Positions 1 to 35,595 of a stretch of DNA of 64,000 nt are shown piece after piece. The notes beneath the pieces were generated by a model. It searched no databases. It worked only from the letters and a program-made list of their open reading frames with translations, and had not been told where the DNA came from. This DNA comes from Rallus limicola (taxonomy: Eukaryota > Chordata > Aves > Gruiformes > Rallidae), in the NCBI GenBank assembly GCA_022605955.1, contig JAKCOZ010000008.1, forward strand, positions 20,331,583 through 20,395,582, given 5' to 3'. Within the stretch, counting starts at the first letter, position 1. Each line of letters starts with the position of its first letter. A program made the translations under genes and the position numbers.

Positions 1-3000
1 CTCTGCTCTTAACTTTTCTGGATATTTATGTGTTTGTATCAAAGCCTTTACTGTAAAGTCTTCTCTCCGGGCCAGTGTCTCTTCTGTGCTTTGCAGAAGT
101 TGGCAGTAATGTGGTTTCTGGTGCTGTGTCCCAAGTGGTTTACTCTGTTCTCATTGCAAACCGCTTCCCTGTTAGTGCTACAGTTTTTGGAAGGAATCCT
201 GATTTTCTTCACTGACTGGAAATAAAGCTTGGTCCTCCCAGGGTAAACAATCATACTGTTGTTACTTAAATTTGAAATCTTCACTATGAAACCTCCTGCC
301 TTTTCATTACTGCATCTCTGTGCTATACTGCGAGAAGGGAGAGATTCCCTGCCTGGTGGCTATTATTGAGATGAATGTGGGGGAGCAGTACTAACGCGGT
401 GCCAGGCTCCAGAAATTCAGGGCAAGTGACACTTGATTCTGTAATGATGCTGGCATCGGCTGTTAGCTCTAGTGACATGGTTGTTGCCTTGAAATTGTGA
501 CCCGAGTTCCCCTTTTGGGAAATAAAAACCCCACAGACCCAATTCAAAGACTAGGGCAGCTGCTTTGTTTGTCTTTTAAAATCTGTATTTCTGCCTTTTT
601 GCTTGGTCAGTGTTTAGAACCATTAAAAAAGTAAATGTGACATGGGGACTGAGATCCTGCAGCTAGAGCTTCTTTATAATTACATATTCAGCCACAGTCA
701 TACAAAGGAAAATGAGAGTCCCTTTTCCTTTATGTACTGTATTTCAGTTTTCCCTTAGGTTTAAATTGGCATTTCGGACTATGTTCACTGGAGCCACTGA
801 AGAGCTTATCAGAAAAGGAAGGAAACAGAGGGAGGGAAAGAAAGATAGATTTCCAAATGACAACCTTTTGAATAGTCCAAGTTCAATCCCTAAAACAAAA
901 AGTGGAATCTTTTTTTTTTTTTTTTTCTAAATAATGTGCTCTACAGTCTCACCTCTCATCTTGAGAAACATGAAAGAGCAAGTAAAAGAGATGACCCAAA
1001 TCACAGAGTTCCTTTGAAAGAAGAAATTCTGCTGTTTTGAACACTTACAATCAAAGGAAGTGGTTTCCCTAATTACATGAACTATGTGAAAGCTCTCAGA
1101 ATAGCTCTTCCACCCCAGGATTCCTTGCACTTTAGAAGTTTGCATAAAAGCTCACATGGAGAATCAGATGCAAAGTGTTTGATTCAAATTTTATTAGGCA
1201 GAAGTGAGCATACATTCGTATCTCTGGGTTTGACGGCTGGTTGGGTTTGGACCACAATCCTGGGTTTGATGGATTTCAGTCCTGTACTTTAAAATCTTTC
1301 TCTCTTCAAGTTCTCTGGTGAGACACCCCTTTCAAGAGAAAAGTGGAAATGAAAAAATGGAGAAGGGATAGAGGGGTCCCTTTGTGGAGCTTTCAGTTGA
1401 GGCTTCTTCACCCTGATTAGGCTGTTCATCATTGTGAAAATCCGTCCCTGTACACAGCTTTTAAAAGAATGTGGAATTTTACTTGCTCTCATTTTAAAGA
1501 AGCTGCATATCTTATAAAATGTGTTTGGATGAACCGGGATCTGAATTCTACAACTTCAGTATTGTTCTAGCACCACCCTTCACTTCAGCCCATCAGAATT
1601 CTGAATTCATTAGAGACTTTGAATAAAAATGCAGTATTTTCAGAAGGCTATTATACCTTGTGATTTTTTTTTTTTTGTACGTACACAGTAGTAGTCTAAA
1701 CTAAACAGTGTAGACATATGAAAAGATGCAGGACACCTCTAAAGGCTTAAGGTGTCTGTTCATCAAGATTACCTTGTTTTTTTTTTAAAGACTTCTGCTT
1801 TTTTGGTGGTTTGGGAGTAATGGCAGTGAGCAGTGGAAAACTTGAAGCAATATCAAGGTCATTTTTAAATGTAGGCACCTCACCCTAGATGCATTATTGA
1901 TCCAGTTGTAACGCTCATTTTCAGCAAAGTTTGGCAGAGTGTAATTTTATTTTTGCTCTGTAGGAAATGTCTTTATTTTTCAAACAGTTTATCAACTTGT
2001 AATGTAGTTAGATTTTCAGCAAGAGCTGTGAGCATTCATCACAAAACTGTCTGTCCTGAAAGCGCTTACATAGATATCTACTCTTTACCTAGCTAAAACT
2101 AAAACCTACTTTTCCTTTTCAAACCATCCCTGAAATTAACAGCAAGGTGCTGTCCTGAGGACACAATACAGAATAATTAATGGTTGAAATATTAATAAAT
2201 AATACTTGCAAGGTTTTCAATAATGTGCAAGACCATGATGCTTGCTCTGCACTGCCAATGTCCAAGTGATCTTGTATTCTCCACTCAGAGCCAACTACAG
2301 TAACTATATGCAGATTTGATAAAGGCAGAGATAATTGATGAAACTGGCCAGGAGGAGAAATCTCAACCTCCTCCAAACTGCAACAATTCAAAAGAGGGGA
2401 AAAAAAGGCAGAAGGGTTGTGACTGCCTTGTGGATATACAGGATCAGCCAAACCCACTTCATAGTAACAAGGTATCACTAAGCCTACTTGAAGAGAAGAA
2501 GAAATGTTTCTCTGGGTACTTTTTTCATGCCACTACTGCATCTTTCCTAGAAGGGTTAGCCTTCCTAAGCTCTGTTTCTGGTTTTTTCCCCAGGCAGAAG
2601 GAAGGACTTTTCCTGGAATCAGGGAATTGTCTCCTAGCAATAAACACCCTCAGCAGTGGTGTTGCAAATAAAGTGTACGGCACATGTGGAAAGAGAGGGG
2701 GAAATGTCATGTAGCCATGCAGCATTCTAACAGAGGGGAGAAGAGTTCTGGCTGGGCCCTCTAGAGAGATGTGTCTCAGGTAGAGGAGCTTTGTGGTCAC
2801 TACTGCTGGAGGATGATTTTGCTTGGATGAAGGAGAACACTGAAAGGAATCCCAACCCTGCTTGGCCTGAAAAGAACATGGAAATTACATTTGCTTATGT
2901 CTGATCCTTGGTGGGAGTTGATTTCTTCCTATATGTAAATTAGAATAGTCTTCAGACAAGGTTTTGCATACCTCTGGCATTGGAAAATGGGAAGCTGTGG

Positions 3001-4790
3001 TGTATATGTGAGGCTGTTACTTTTCTGCATCAAAGGAGATGCTGCAGGTTTGAATGTGCTCTGTGCCACTGAAACAGCACCGAGCTTCCAGGGCCAGGAT
3101 CCAGCTTGTGAGCTCAGTTCACTGCAGTGAGTTTCACCAGTCTAACCTTTGCTGTACTCAGAGCAGAAATCAAGCAGTAATGATGCAAGGACAATGGGCA
3201 TTGTTGGATTAGGAAGAGAAATGCCAGCACTTTTTGCCATGCTCGGGTCCAGACTGGGATGCTGCAGTGCGTTGCTTCCTCTGTGGCTTTTCAGGTACAG
3301 CCCGTGAGAATGAGGTTTCACTGCTATGCTGCACGATGTGATGTGGGTCCTGAAGTTCCTGTGGGCTCATGAAATGCAGCATTCCCACTTCCTCTTTGCT
3401 GTTTCAGTTATTGCAGGTCCTTGAGCAGCACAGCGCAGGGCAATGGAGGAAGTAGCACAAGTTGGTTGTTTTGTAATCACATAATAGATGGGCTACATTT
3501 TCTAACTGACCTTTTGAGTGTTCTTAATCTCCCGTTGCAGTTTGTGCATGGTATTTCTCTCACATTTAATTCTGATGTATCTGGAGTTTTTCTAATAAAA
3601 TAATGAAAGAGGAAATTCAAACCAAAGGCTGAAGGTGCAGATTACTGCTGTGGAAATAGAAACTCACAACTGGAGAAATGCCAAAGCTGAATGTGTTTGC
3701 AAGATATTCTTTCCCTTAACATGTTTACCCTAAAATGTACTGCAGTTACGTTCTGGAGTATTATTGCAGTACTGTCAGTGTTGCACTCAACTGTCTTCTG
3801 TTTACTGCTGTTTTCCACATCTGCCTGCTTTTAGAAATTCTGGTCTGTTTGTGTGTGTGAGTTAGAGTCATTCTCAGAAACATTTTTTTCTGTGTTGAAG
3901 ACTGAGAATGGCGTGCGTGATGCTCTGATTTTTCAACATTTCCAACTCTCCTTAGAGGAAATGGTTCTGACTTGCTTCTGCTCTGCTCCTCCAAACCACT
4001 GCAAAGGAGTTGGGAGCTGGTCTCAGGCTTCACATCCTCAGCTTGGCTCGTTACTCAGTTTTGCTCTTTCTGCTGGGTTCTAACGGCAGAGACAGACATG
4101 GGTAGAGGCTATGGCACCTCTGGTTGTTCTATTGTAATTTTGGTGAAGGAACTGGCTTGGGATATTGCTGTTTGCTTGGAGAAGAACAATGAGAAAGTCA
4201 GGCTTTTGGCTTAATTTGGTATCCTGTGGTGGTACAAAACCCGACTTCTCTGCTCCTTCTCAGTCTTCTGTTCATGAAAATCAAGGCCACTGCTTTCATA
4301 GGATAACAGGTCACTCTAATTGGTCTCTATCACTCTTCTAGATAGGTTTTTCTAGATTTCCACTAGAAAAGATAGAGATAGAAAAGATGCAGAGATACTG
4401 GTATTCATGTTGTTGCCTTTTAAAATAATTTATTTTGAACTTGACTCTTTGTATTCTTACATATGTATGATGTCAACATAATTTTAAAAAGTTCTCTGGA
4501 AACAGTTTTTTGTAACAAGGATTAGAAATTAAATAGTTGTGATTGACATAGCTATATAAGCAGATAACTATAAAAAAGTCTAGATAAGATAGAGAGTTCT
4601 GTGTGCAAGAAATTAATCAGAGGGGAGTAGAGGAAAAGCTGAAGTTCCGTGTCAAAAATATTACAGTACAGTAATGCTACTAAATGTGGTTTTATGACAC
4701 TAAAACTAATTTTTAAATATTTTTTTCTCTAAGGTTTTTATCTGAGGCATTGCTTTATTTGAAATTTTTTAGTCTTAATGGAAAAAGTTT

Positions 4791-4811
4791 AGGTTACCAT
4801 GAAGGTAACCT
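4791..4811. repeat. perfect 8-bp inverted repeat AGGTTACC / GGTAACCT
   Basis: The arms at 4791-4798 and 4804-4811 flank ATGAA. This may be a chance palindrome or a dimeric factor site. Nothing nearby explains it. Confidence 0.5.
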
Positions 4812-7800
4812 GAAGAATCCCAAGAAAAATTAAAAAGTGGATCTAACTTTATGTAAAGTTGAAAGCTTGAAATGCTAGTAGTTTTGTGTATTTTCATTTT
4901 TTGACTGTAACTGCCTAGTAGGGGTAGCATTTGAGGCAAGTTTCTAAGTAAAGTGCAATTTTCAATCTTAGACAAAGAAGAGTAACTTTTCGAAAAGCAG
5001 GTATGGAATATGTGTCCTGAAAGTTTGGGTTTGTTGGGAATGAAGACTGATCCATGGTGGCCTTGGAGGCAGAATGAACATAGAGAGCTGCTGTGAAGCC
5101 CGTTGTTCTGCCTGTTGCTTGGTGGTCTGTCTCTTGCTGAAGGGCTGTCACACGTAGTTGGAGAAGGTACAAAGCAGATTTCAGTGGAGTTGGGAGTCCC
5201 TTGTTCCAAATTTGCTCTTGCTTCTGTTCTTGCCAGAACAGAAAGGGAGATCTGGCTGTAAGCTGAGGAAGGATGCTTACTGCTCAAGTCATGGTAAAGA
5301 GACAGAAGACTTGGTAAGTCACAGAGAAACCTTGCTGCTCTGGATTCGGGAAGGAGAGTGGTCTGTTGCTAATATGTGGTAAAACCAAAATTGACGGAGG
5401 TATGTGGTGAAGACTTCACCATGATTCATGTTGGATTATTTGGATGGTTGCACAAAAACCCATGAAGCCTATCATGCTAAGGCACAGCAGTCAGAGATGC
5501 AGATTATGGTGACAACTCATTTTCTTGAAAACCCCAAATTTTGTGCGCTTGCGCTATGGCATAGGTAAACATGTCATGAAAAATGCTTTTTGTCCATGGA
5601 GGACACTCAGGCACTTCAGCAGAAAAACATCTGTAGTTGGCAGCTATTTTCTCTGCTTTCTTTTATGCCAGTTGGTCACAGCCAAAATTTCTGTGCTGAA
5701 AGTTTTGGGTCTTTTTAAAGTAGGTGGTCTTTGGGTGGGGAACAGTTCTTTGCTTTTCTGCAGGGACAGGTAATTTTTGAGTGATAACTGGGAAGAGCCT
5801 TCTACAGAGTTCTGTGTGGGAATTGAAACCCAAGTGGTTCCCCACCAGTTGGTGTTAATGTGTAATGGGTAGGTAACACACCTTGTCATGTGCTGTTTTC
5901 ATGGGGGTGAGCTCAGCCTGTCTGGGTGAGGAACGTTTTCTGGAATTACAATAATCATTGGGATTCCAGTAAGAGGAATCCCATCAAGTGCTGTTCCTGT
6001 CATTAGCTAGAGTAGGTTGGGTTTATCTGCAGTAAGACAGGCTTAAAGTGAGTGCTCATCAAGAACATGATGATTTTTTTCCATGGTTAAATTACAGTGT
6101 TCATGGTGAAGTTTGAGAAACTACTTCAGTGGAAAGGTCATAGCTGCTTTAGAAGAGTGGGTCAGGATCCATGAGTGTAGCAGCTGCTGTCTCCGTTGGA
6201 ATCTGCTAATTGTTCGGCAGAAGCCACTGTATAATGAGTTTAGACTTGTTCTTCCAAGTTATTTTATCCACATTCCTCACTAATACTCTGCAAACCTCAG
6301 AAAAATCACCGCTGTAGCTGGATATGTATGGACACGGCCTTTCTCCCGACACCGTTTGACATTATTTTCTCTTCTGTTGCTCCTAAGCACTGTTTGAGAC
6401 TCCTTGAGAGGGGATTTGTTTTGCCCATCATTGTCATACCAGAACGTCTTCCATCAAGGCGCTCATGGGACTTAGAGGGGCTTTGATCTCAGAAATAAGT
6501 TTCTTGGGTATTTTTCCATCTCTTGGGTCTGGAAAGATTTAGGTGTTGCTGTGTAGCGAGCAGGGAGTCAGAAGGTTTCACATTTTGTTATTCCCTTGTG
6601 TTTTAGAGGCATTGTGAGTTTTGTTGCTGTACTCTATAGTCAGAGCAGGTTTGTGTTCAAAATGATTGTGAGTAAATGTGAAAATTTCCCAACACTGAGA
6701 AGAGAAATGATGATTGCTGAAAATACAGTGCTCTATGTGAGCTCAGGTATTTCAGACCTGCTGTTCAGCCCACTCATCTATTGTTTCTGTTCAGTCGCTG
6801 GTACTGCTTTGCAGCTGGAGGCACCCTCTCACTCTAAATCTGCCTGAATCAAATATTTATACTATTGCAGGACATTGCTCATTTCTAAACTCTTACACCA
6901 TTACAAAAACATAGTTTATGTGTGTTTTGAAAGGTTTTGCTAACTGTTAATAAAACTAGAGAAGTTCAAACTACTACTCTTGCTCTTGGCAGATCTCCCT
7001 TTATCAGGTACCTTAATATTAAATGCTGATCCAGTCTCAAGCTGTATGCTGCAAAATGTAACACTCCTGTGGGATATGTTTGGATGTTGTGGATTTCTAG
7101 TTGAAATCTCTATAAAGATGAGTTATTTCTCCATGATCGTTGTGCCCTTTGTCCTTTTTTTTTTTTTTCTTTCCCCTGATAAATTGCAGTATAGTTTTAT
7201 CTCCAAATGTTATTTTCAAGCACATTAAGCCTTCTGTAAGAATTTTCTGCAGAAAGCACCCTTGCTTATTTTTATCCTAAATGCTGCAGCTTCTGTGAAC
7301 AGCCCTTCTCTTATTGTTAGTGAGTTTTTAATCCCCATCATGAGGAAGCCCAACACCATGATTCTGCAATTGCTAAGTTACTGCAGAGTGGGCTCCATGT
7401 GGTTATTGTACTCATCTGAGGTATGTCAGTGGCAGGATGGAGCCCGTTAGCTTCATCTGGCTCTGTCTTTCTGTGTAAGGTAGGAGGTCTGCTGCCACAT
7501 CACAAGGACAGATCTCCCAGTGATTTTTTGGAGGGACAAACTTGCTTTCCTTTGCAGTGTTTTGACAGGGATGTTCTGAATTCACTAGGTAGTACTCCTA
7601 ATCCCACAGCCTTCAAATTAACCTTAGAACTAACAAATTATATGCCAGTGTTGCAATAAAAAGGTGTAGAAGATTATAAAAATCAATTTTCTTTTCAAAT
7701 GGTCATTATCCAATATATTTTGCTACCAACATGCCCTATGGTGTACCTTACTCCCAAAATTGCTCATACACATTTAATACTGCATGGTGCAAATGAAATA

Positions 7801-8365
7801 AATTACATATGATAGGGTGAACCTGTAACAGCACATAGTAAATTTATGACTGTATTCCTTCAGTGCAGTACGTTATGACTGTTTAACAGAATTGAGGTAC
7901 CTTGGTAATGGGCTTTTTCTTGCCCTTTCTTCAAGATTTCAACCTAAAGGTAAATACAAGGTATTTAAAGTGTGTATTTCTACTGCAATATGTAAAACAT
8001 GAGTTGTGTGGTGATATAAAACAATGGATTTAAAATAATGATGATTGTATAGCAATGAGAATCTATTAATTTCCCTTATATTGCTGGTTTTAATCTCTGG
8101 GATTTGTAATGGCATAGGACGTCGTTTTGGACGCAGTTTTAATGCTTTGAAACATTTATTCAATCCAAATATTTTAAAATACATGTTTTGTATGTCACTG
8201 TATGTGTACTACCAGAATTTAATTCTGATGTTTACAGAAGGGCTGGTGGCATCAATCTGAGCATGTAATTTAGCCCTTCTGTTCTGTGTAGCTTGTGAAA
8301 TCGTATCCCTGTAACGCCGGATATATGGCTGTCTTCTAGGACATAACAAATGCTGACAGAGTTTT

Positions 8366-8393
8366 GTAAACAAGCTAGCTTGTAAACAAGCTA
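8366..8393. repeat. direct repeat GTAAACAAGCTA x2 with overlapping 14-bp palindrome
   Basis: GTAAACAAGCTA occurs at 8366-8377 and 8382-8393. The perfect palindrome ACAAGCTAGCTTGT spans 8370-8383. GTAAACA matches the forkhead factor core, so this may be a paired FOX site. Regulation is inference. Confidence 0.45.
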
Positions 8394-11300
8394 TAGAAAA
8401 TAGCTTTTTATTTTGGATAAATGAACCTCTAAATGAATACTAAAGCAACCTCCAACTCACACAGCTTTAGGTGATGTGCAGCCCTAGCTTTAAGAGTTAT
8501 GCCTACCTTTTGGAAGGGGTTCTAGTGCCTTTGTGCTACAAGGGTACCCACAGCACTCATCAAAGCACTCAGTAACTCTGCTTGTTTGCAGTTAAAAAAA
8601 TCTGAATGAGGATTCTTTGGCTTTGTCATAGTGATGTGGTTTCCCTCTTCTTGTTAATATCAGAGACAGTTTAATAGGTTTAACAAATCTTCTGTGAGTT
8701 GGATAATCAGTATGCTTTGCTTATTAATAGCTTTCTCTTTGGGGACACCAAAGCACAAAGCCTTCACTTTTTAAATTTTATTTTTTTATTACAAAAACTG
8801 ATGAGAAAAGACAAAACAACAGGAAAAGTCCTAATTTTTTATTTTGTATCTGCTCGATTTTCTTTTCAATATTAAAACCTGTAATGATTGCCTAACATCC
8901 CTGGTATAAAATTCTCATAGTGAATTTTAGAAATATAAAAATACTAAGTGCCCCTTTATTTATTGCATATTGAGAAAAACATATATTAGCAGTGATAAAA
9001 TGTTAGTTGTCTAAGATTATGGAATGGCAATAGTCTGGAAAGGGCTAAATTATGTAAACTCTTTCTATATCCTGCTCATTAAGAATTGTATTCAGTTTAA
9101 TTTTTAAAAGGACAGAAACAATGAGTAGTAAAAATTATCTGCTGTGGGTAATCTCTGGCTTCTATCAAAATCTTAATGTGATTTTAAAAGAATCCTCATA
9201 AGGGTGTATAATATTTGTATTAAAACATGTAAAACACATAAATGCCTGGGGAAAAATTGTGCAGCTTTTTTGGCTTAATGATTTGTCAGCAGCACGTTAA
9301 AAGAATCCAAAGTGTGTAGGATTCCAAGCTTTATTTTACCAGTGTTTTGAAGCTCAACTGTAGCTTTAGATGCTGACTGCCCTAGTATTAGGTCTGTACG
9401 TAGATATCTAGGGCTCATTTACCTAGAAAAACTACCATATTTTAAGAGACACCATCCCTTAGTAGACATCAGTGAATTCAGAAGAGAGCATTCCTGAGAC
9501 ACTGGAAATAGACATGGACTGAACGCATTTTTTTAGCAGGAATCTGGAACTAAAGGTTTGGGATTGATTTTTGTTTGTATTCTGTATCTTTTTTGTATGT
9601 GGTTGTCAGTAAATACAACTATTTTAATAAAACATCAGCTGGCCCCTACCAGCTGCCCTTTATTAGACTCAAAAATCCCTGGAGAGTAGCTAAGTTGCAA
9701 CTCTCCCAAGAACATGACAAAGGTCAAAGCCTTTAAAATCCTACAAGACTTAGGAAAAAATCTCTTTTCAAAGCTGCTTTAAGTGTGTCTAAATGTCTCC
9801 TTAATAAACATGGCAAACATTTCTTTGGAAAACTAAATCACTAAACTATTGCACCATGTAATAATAAATATTAGAAGGTAGTTAAGGAAGTTATATTAAT
9901 CAGATTCATTAAGTAGCTAAACATGTCTAGCCCTGTCATTTTGCATGGAGTGAAGGTGTCTCTTGCTGTGCTGTGATCTAATTTATTAACAGGAGAGTTG
10001 GTTGGCTGCTGGCTGACTTGATGGTCTCACGAGGGATTGCAGCTATTTCCCATGTTAATCCTAAACCAAGTGCTCAGACCAGGGTGGGAACTCAGCTGTA
10101 CTTTGTCCTCTCCAGCCAGTGGCTCCAGAGGGACCTGGAGGAAATGGTGACTAAGTTGCTGTGATCCCAGTTTGCGTGGACCTAAGCAAAAAAGTTTACT
10201 GACACTGAAAAAGTTCTGTGGACAGATGTTCTTTTGCAGATCAGCTATGCTGCTGGAATAGGCTGCTAGCCCAAACCATTGATCACTTCTCTTGACCAGA
10301 AGTGTGAGTCTTAACGGCTTTCTGTCGAATCTCTGAGGAGGACCAGGGTAACCGAAATATGCTGAATCGTTTGGTCATTGCTAACTTTAGCTTCTTTTGG
10401 GATAGGGAGCTCTAACAAGAGCAGCTGCAGCTGGCATGAGTAGCTGGCAGGCAACAACACAGCTGTACACAAAGTGCCTCCATCCACATCCTTGCTGTCT
10501 TTGCGGCTGCAATTAAAGATCTGACGATAGGACCGTGTCTGCGTTCCTGAGTAATGCCAGCTCAGCATTAGGTGGCAGTTGCCCGCATCTGCAGGCAGCG
10601 CCGACCTTGAAGATCTCATCAGAGCTAACCTGCGTTTGCTGCCCTTCCTGCAGTGGCAGTGGGCAGAGCAAAAGCCACGCTAGGAATCTGTGGTGGTGGC
10701 ATCTGTTCAGTGATTGAACTGACAAGGCCTAGGGGAGATTTACCTGCCGAAAATTCCCAAGATGTGAGTATTCACACATAGTTGTTTGTGCTAGAAGGTT
10801 AAGAGCAGTACTAGCAAGTCTAGAAGCAGCTGTAGGGCGATGTCAGTCATGGATGATGTAATTGACATGTTCACAAATGTCAATAAGCATAGATTAAATA
10901 GGCATAAAAATAAATTAGCTACTCAGCACAGTGATCTAAACTATAGTTCACAGGACACAATTAGTTTGTCCACTGAGGGATTATTGCCTGAGTTTCTACA
11001 TCTTACACTGTAGTTGTCTTATGAACTGGGTTCGCTTTACAGTAATACTACAGTGAGTGAGAATTAAATTAAAAGCTTTTTACTGTAATTTGCTCTGTCT
11101 TCTGACTTCATGATAGTAGTTGAATTATATAAACAGGGGGTTAGGTATGTTTGGACTTCTGAATCCATGTGCTTTCAAGAAATGGCATCTAGTCTGTAAT
11201 TCCCTTCAGCAGGACTCAGGAGAGGGACGTAATTTCACCCATACCTGTGGTGTAAGTACAGGGTGAATGGCTTTAGTGTGGCTCGATGATCAGTACAGGG

Positions 11301-13772
11301 CTGTGACTGAGATCATTATGAGACTAAGCACAATACTCAACTCCACTGCGGTCACTTTGTGTGTCTCATTCTGTATGCTATATTCAAGGAGTTTAGGCTC
11401 TGCCTTTACTTCAGCTGAACTCCTTCTAGTTTTGCTTTGATCTAGCATTTAAAAGAAAAAATAAAGATTTGTCTTTCACACAAAAAAGTAATACTGTGAA
11501 ACAGCAGAAGACGTTGCTGGCCAACACCATGGCTTTCAGAAGGCAACTATTGCTCATTTAAGTTACCTAACATAGGTAGCAGCTTTACCAAGGGAAGTGA
11601 GTGTGTTGTGCCCTAGCCAGTGGGGGCTGGTGTCTCCAGTGGCCTTTAGGCACACAGATACATGGCAGCATTTTTTTTCCCATGCATTCAGGCATTTTGG
11701 ATTTAAGTATGAGTTTGATGTGTGAAGGTGATTCTAAATATTCTTGTAAGCGCCTGAGAGGGACCTTTGAAATACTGGTCTTTAACCACCACTTTGTAAT
11801 TTGCTATCAGAAAGACAGTCTTTCATTGAAATATAGCACCTTCTTGTTAAAAAAAAAAGAACAAAAGCTTCAAAGATGTGGATTGACTTGCATCTGGTTC
11901 TCACTGTAAGGAATAAGTGTCTTTAAATTGGCTAATAGAGTTCACAGCTGATCTACAGCCACCACAAAGAGCAAAACATGAAAGAAATAGTCTGGAATCA
12001 CTAGTGCTAACAACAGCAGAGTGATTAAAAATGTTTAGAAACGATTTATTTTAGAAATAATGGTCCTTAGAAATAGTTGGCAATTTTTCCCCACCAGTTC
12101 TTAATTCAGGATATCTGTGGGCAATTAGAAAGTGCCTTTCTTTATTCTTAGATGGAAGCTTGCTTTGTTGCCTGTTAAATCCCAATTTAGAGAATGAACA
12201 TCAATGCTGTGGTCAACACAGCGTTTCTTCATAATCCTAGAATGTGATCTTAGTATGTAATGTACTATAAATAAGATAAGCTTGGAAAATAATTATTTTT
12301 TAACTTCCATATAATAAAGGCAATGAGTTTCAGTGTGCCTGTGGCAGCAAAGGACTCACCATCCTCTGCATGGCCCAGGGTAGCACAGAGTGATTGGTAA
12401 GCCTGGTTTTCGGTGCCCAGTCCAGTGACACGGGAGGGCTTTTACTGGATCCAGCAGCATCTTCTGTGAGATGGGGGACAGTCGCTGGGTTCTGCACGTT
12501 GCTGCAGTGGCACTTGGATGTGTTCATCATGTGACACTTTTAATCATTCATCTAGCACTGCTTCTGTAGCCAAGACTTAAATGTATTATGCCATAGGAAA
12601 GTTAAACATGAGACCAGACAGTGTAATAACCTGTTGAGGTGGGTGTAAACACCAGCAGGCTATGTGCACAGTCCTTTGAAGATGAGGATTTTTAAGCATT
12701 GTGCAAGAAGGTAGTTTTATTCCACTCCTCCTGAGCAAGGTGTTGAAGAAAAGATGATCTACAACATTACAACATTTGTTTAATGTTGTCTGTGGCTTGG
12801 TATTCCTATCTCATGTCTAACACTGTTGAGGTAGGCACTCAGGGACTATGAGGTCTCCTGGTTAGCTGGCTCTTTACCTGCAGGTAAACAGCAGTACTCC
12901 TACATCCAGTCAGTGCATCCGAGAGGGGATTTGCCAGCTCAGCAGACACTTTTGATAACCTCAGAGGAATTAATTGTAATTTTGTTCTTGCTAGCTGCTG
13001 TTGACTAATATAGAATTAAAATAATCTCAAAGTCTTAAAGTAATGCATTGCTGTAGAGAAAAATATGTAATATTATATATATATATATATGAGAATAATA
13101 CTTATGTTTGTGTAAATGGTGTGTCTAAAATCTCTTGAATATTTATTTTAATATACTACAGAAGTGAAACTGTTGAGGCACCTCAAAGGAGGCATCTGAC
13201 CTTCAGAATCCCACAGGGACTATGTGTCTTAATCTGTGGTCATATGCAATCATTCTCTCACAGTTTCTTCCTCAAACCTAGAAGCATTGTACTGGTGGAA
13301 TTTGAAGGTGTTACATATTTATCCAGAATTTGCAGACATCTGCAGCCTGCTCTGAGAGCAGTTTGAGCAGCGCTGCTGCCTGTTTGGCAATCTCAAGCAT
13401 GCTTGCTGTGCATATTCAGTCAGGCTCTACAGCGCATGCCTGCAAACTCCATGTTTCCAGTAAACAGTGGCAGGAGCTGTGTGCCTATGGTATGCTCTGA
13501 CAGCCTGAAGCACTGGGCTTGCTGAACCCATAGTACTTTGTGCATAAACACAAATTCTGGATAGGACAGCCTCAACTCTGCCAAAAATCCCAGATCTTCC
13601 TTTGAACAAAGTTTTCCAAGGCCTTCGGGTTTTTTCCAAAGATTTGACTTCTGCATCTGTGCCTTGGCCATGAAAGAATGGTCTGAATTTATTAGCTTTT
13701 TTCCCACAATATGAAGCATTCATTTGCTAAGCTCCCTCATGCGGTTTTCAAATGCCAAGCATTTGTGGATAG

Positions 13773-19723
<5,951 letters not shown>

Positions 19724-19752
19724 TTGTTATAGCTGCTGATGGTGTGTTAAAG
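19724..19752 (+). CDS. MAP3K20: MAP3K20 29-bp microexon (residues 139-148)
   Basis: Acceptor attttcag, donor TTAAAG|gtatga. It encodes VVIAADGVLK, the strand between the catalytic loop and the DFG motif. The first two bases complete Val139 with the G of the previous exon, and it ends in phase 0. At 29 bp it is not a multiple of three, so skipping it would shift the frame inside the kinase domain. Confidence 0.96.
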
Positions 19753-29724
<9,972 letters not shown>

Positions 29725-29799
29725 AGATTAACCATTCCAAGCAGTTGTCCCAGAAGTTTCGCAGAACTAATGCAACAGTGTTGGGATGCTGATTCAAAG
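29725..29799 (+). CDS. MAP3K20: MAP3K20 coding exon: C-lobe (residues 224-248)
   Basis: 75 bp, phase 0 at both ends; acceptor ctcctttag, donor TCAAAG|gtaatt. It encodes RLTIPSSCPRSFAELMQQCW and DADSK, kinase subdomains X-XI. A longer open frame (29322-29792) overlaps it in another frame and is not the coding one. Confidence 0.97.
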
Positions 29800-34898
<5,099 letters not shown>

Positions 34899-35595
34899 TA
34901 GGTTTCCTTCCTCCTAAGATGAAGCGATGTGGTTTTCCTTTGAGATGGTGTGAGTCCATATTCTTCAGAAAGACATCAGACTCTGATGATGCGTTGGTAG
35001 AAAATATCCTTGCTTGAGGTATTTTTAGAATGTAACTTACCTTGTTGTTTTTCAGGAATGCCCAGAATGTTGTGAAACTTGTATTAGGAGCCAATAAGCT
35101 TAGCTGTGCCCTGCATTATTATTACACCGGTTTAGGTATCGTGATATTTATGGTTTTGTGATTCACATATTAAAACCAGTTGCGCATTTCCAGTCAATAG
35201 TGTGAGGGCAGAACGACTCAGGTGTGTGTGTGTATGACACAATCTTCATAGGAAGTGTACAGGTGTAGGCTTATATTAAAAAAAAAAATTAAAAAAGGAT
35301 AAAGGGTGTAATAATACATTTCCAAATCATGGCTCCATTTGTCTTCACTTGCAGTCTGCCATGTTTTGTGCGTTCTCTCCTTTGTATTGACTTCTGTGTC
35401 CACGCATTCAGCGTGTGCTCGGGCCAGCCCGGTTTTTGCATAGTGCACCAGGGCGTATGGTTTTACCCGCTGCTGATTTGCAGCTTTTTAATTGAGAAGT
35501 GATTATAAATGGAGAAGAGATTTGAGAACAATTTATGACACACCACGGTTTTACAGGAAAGTTTCAGCCTACTTTCCTTACCCCCTGCCCCATAG

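Noticed and set aside
2316..2714. 132-codon open frame on the + strand
   Set aside because: Starts at TTG, has no recognisable domain or splice context, and composition looks like chance.
13074..13090. TA dinucleotide repeat
   Set aside because: Too short to be more than an ordinary microsatellite.
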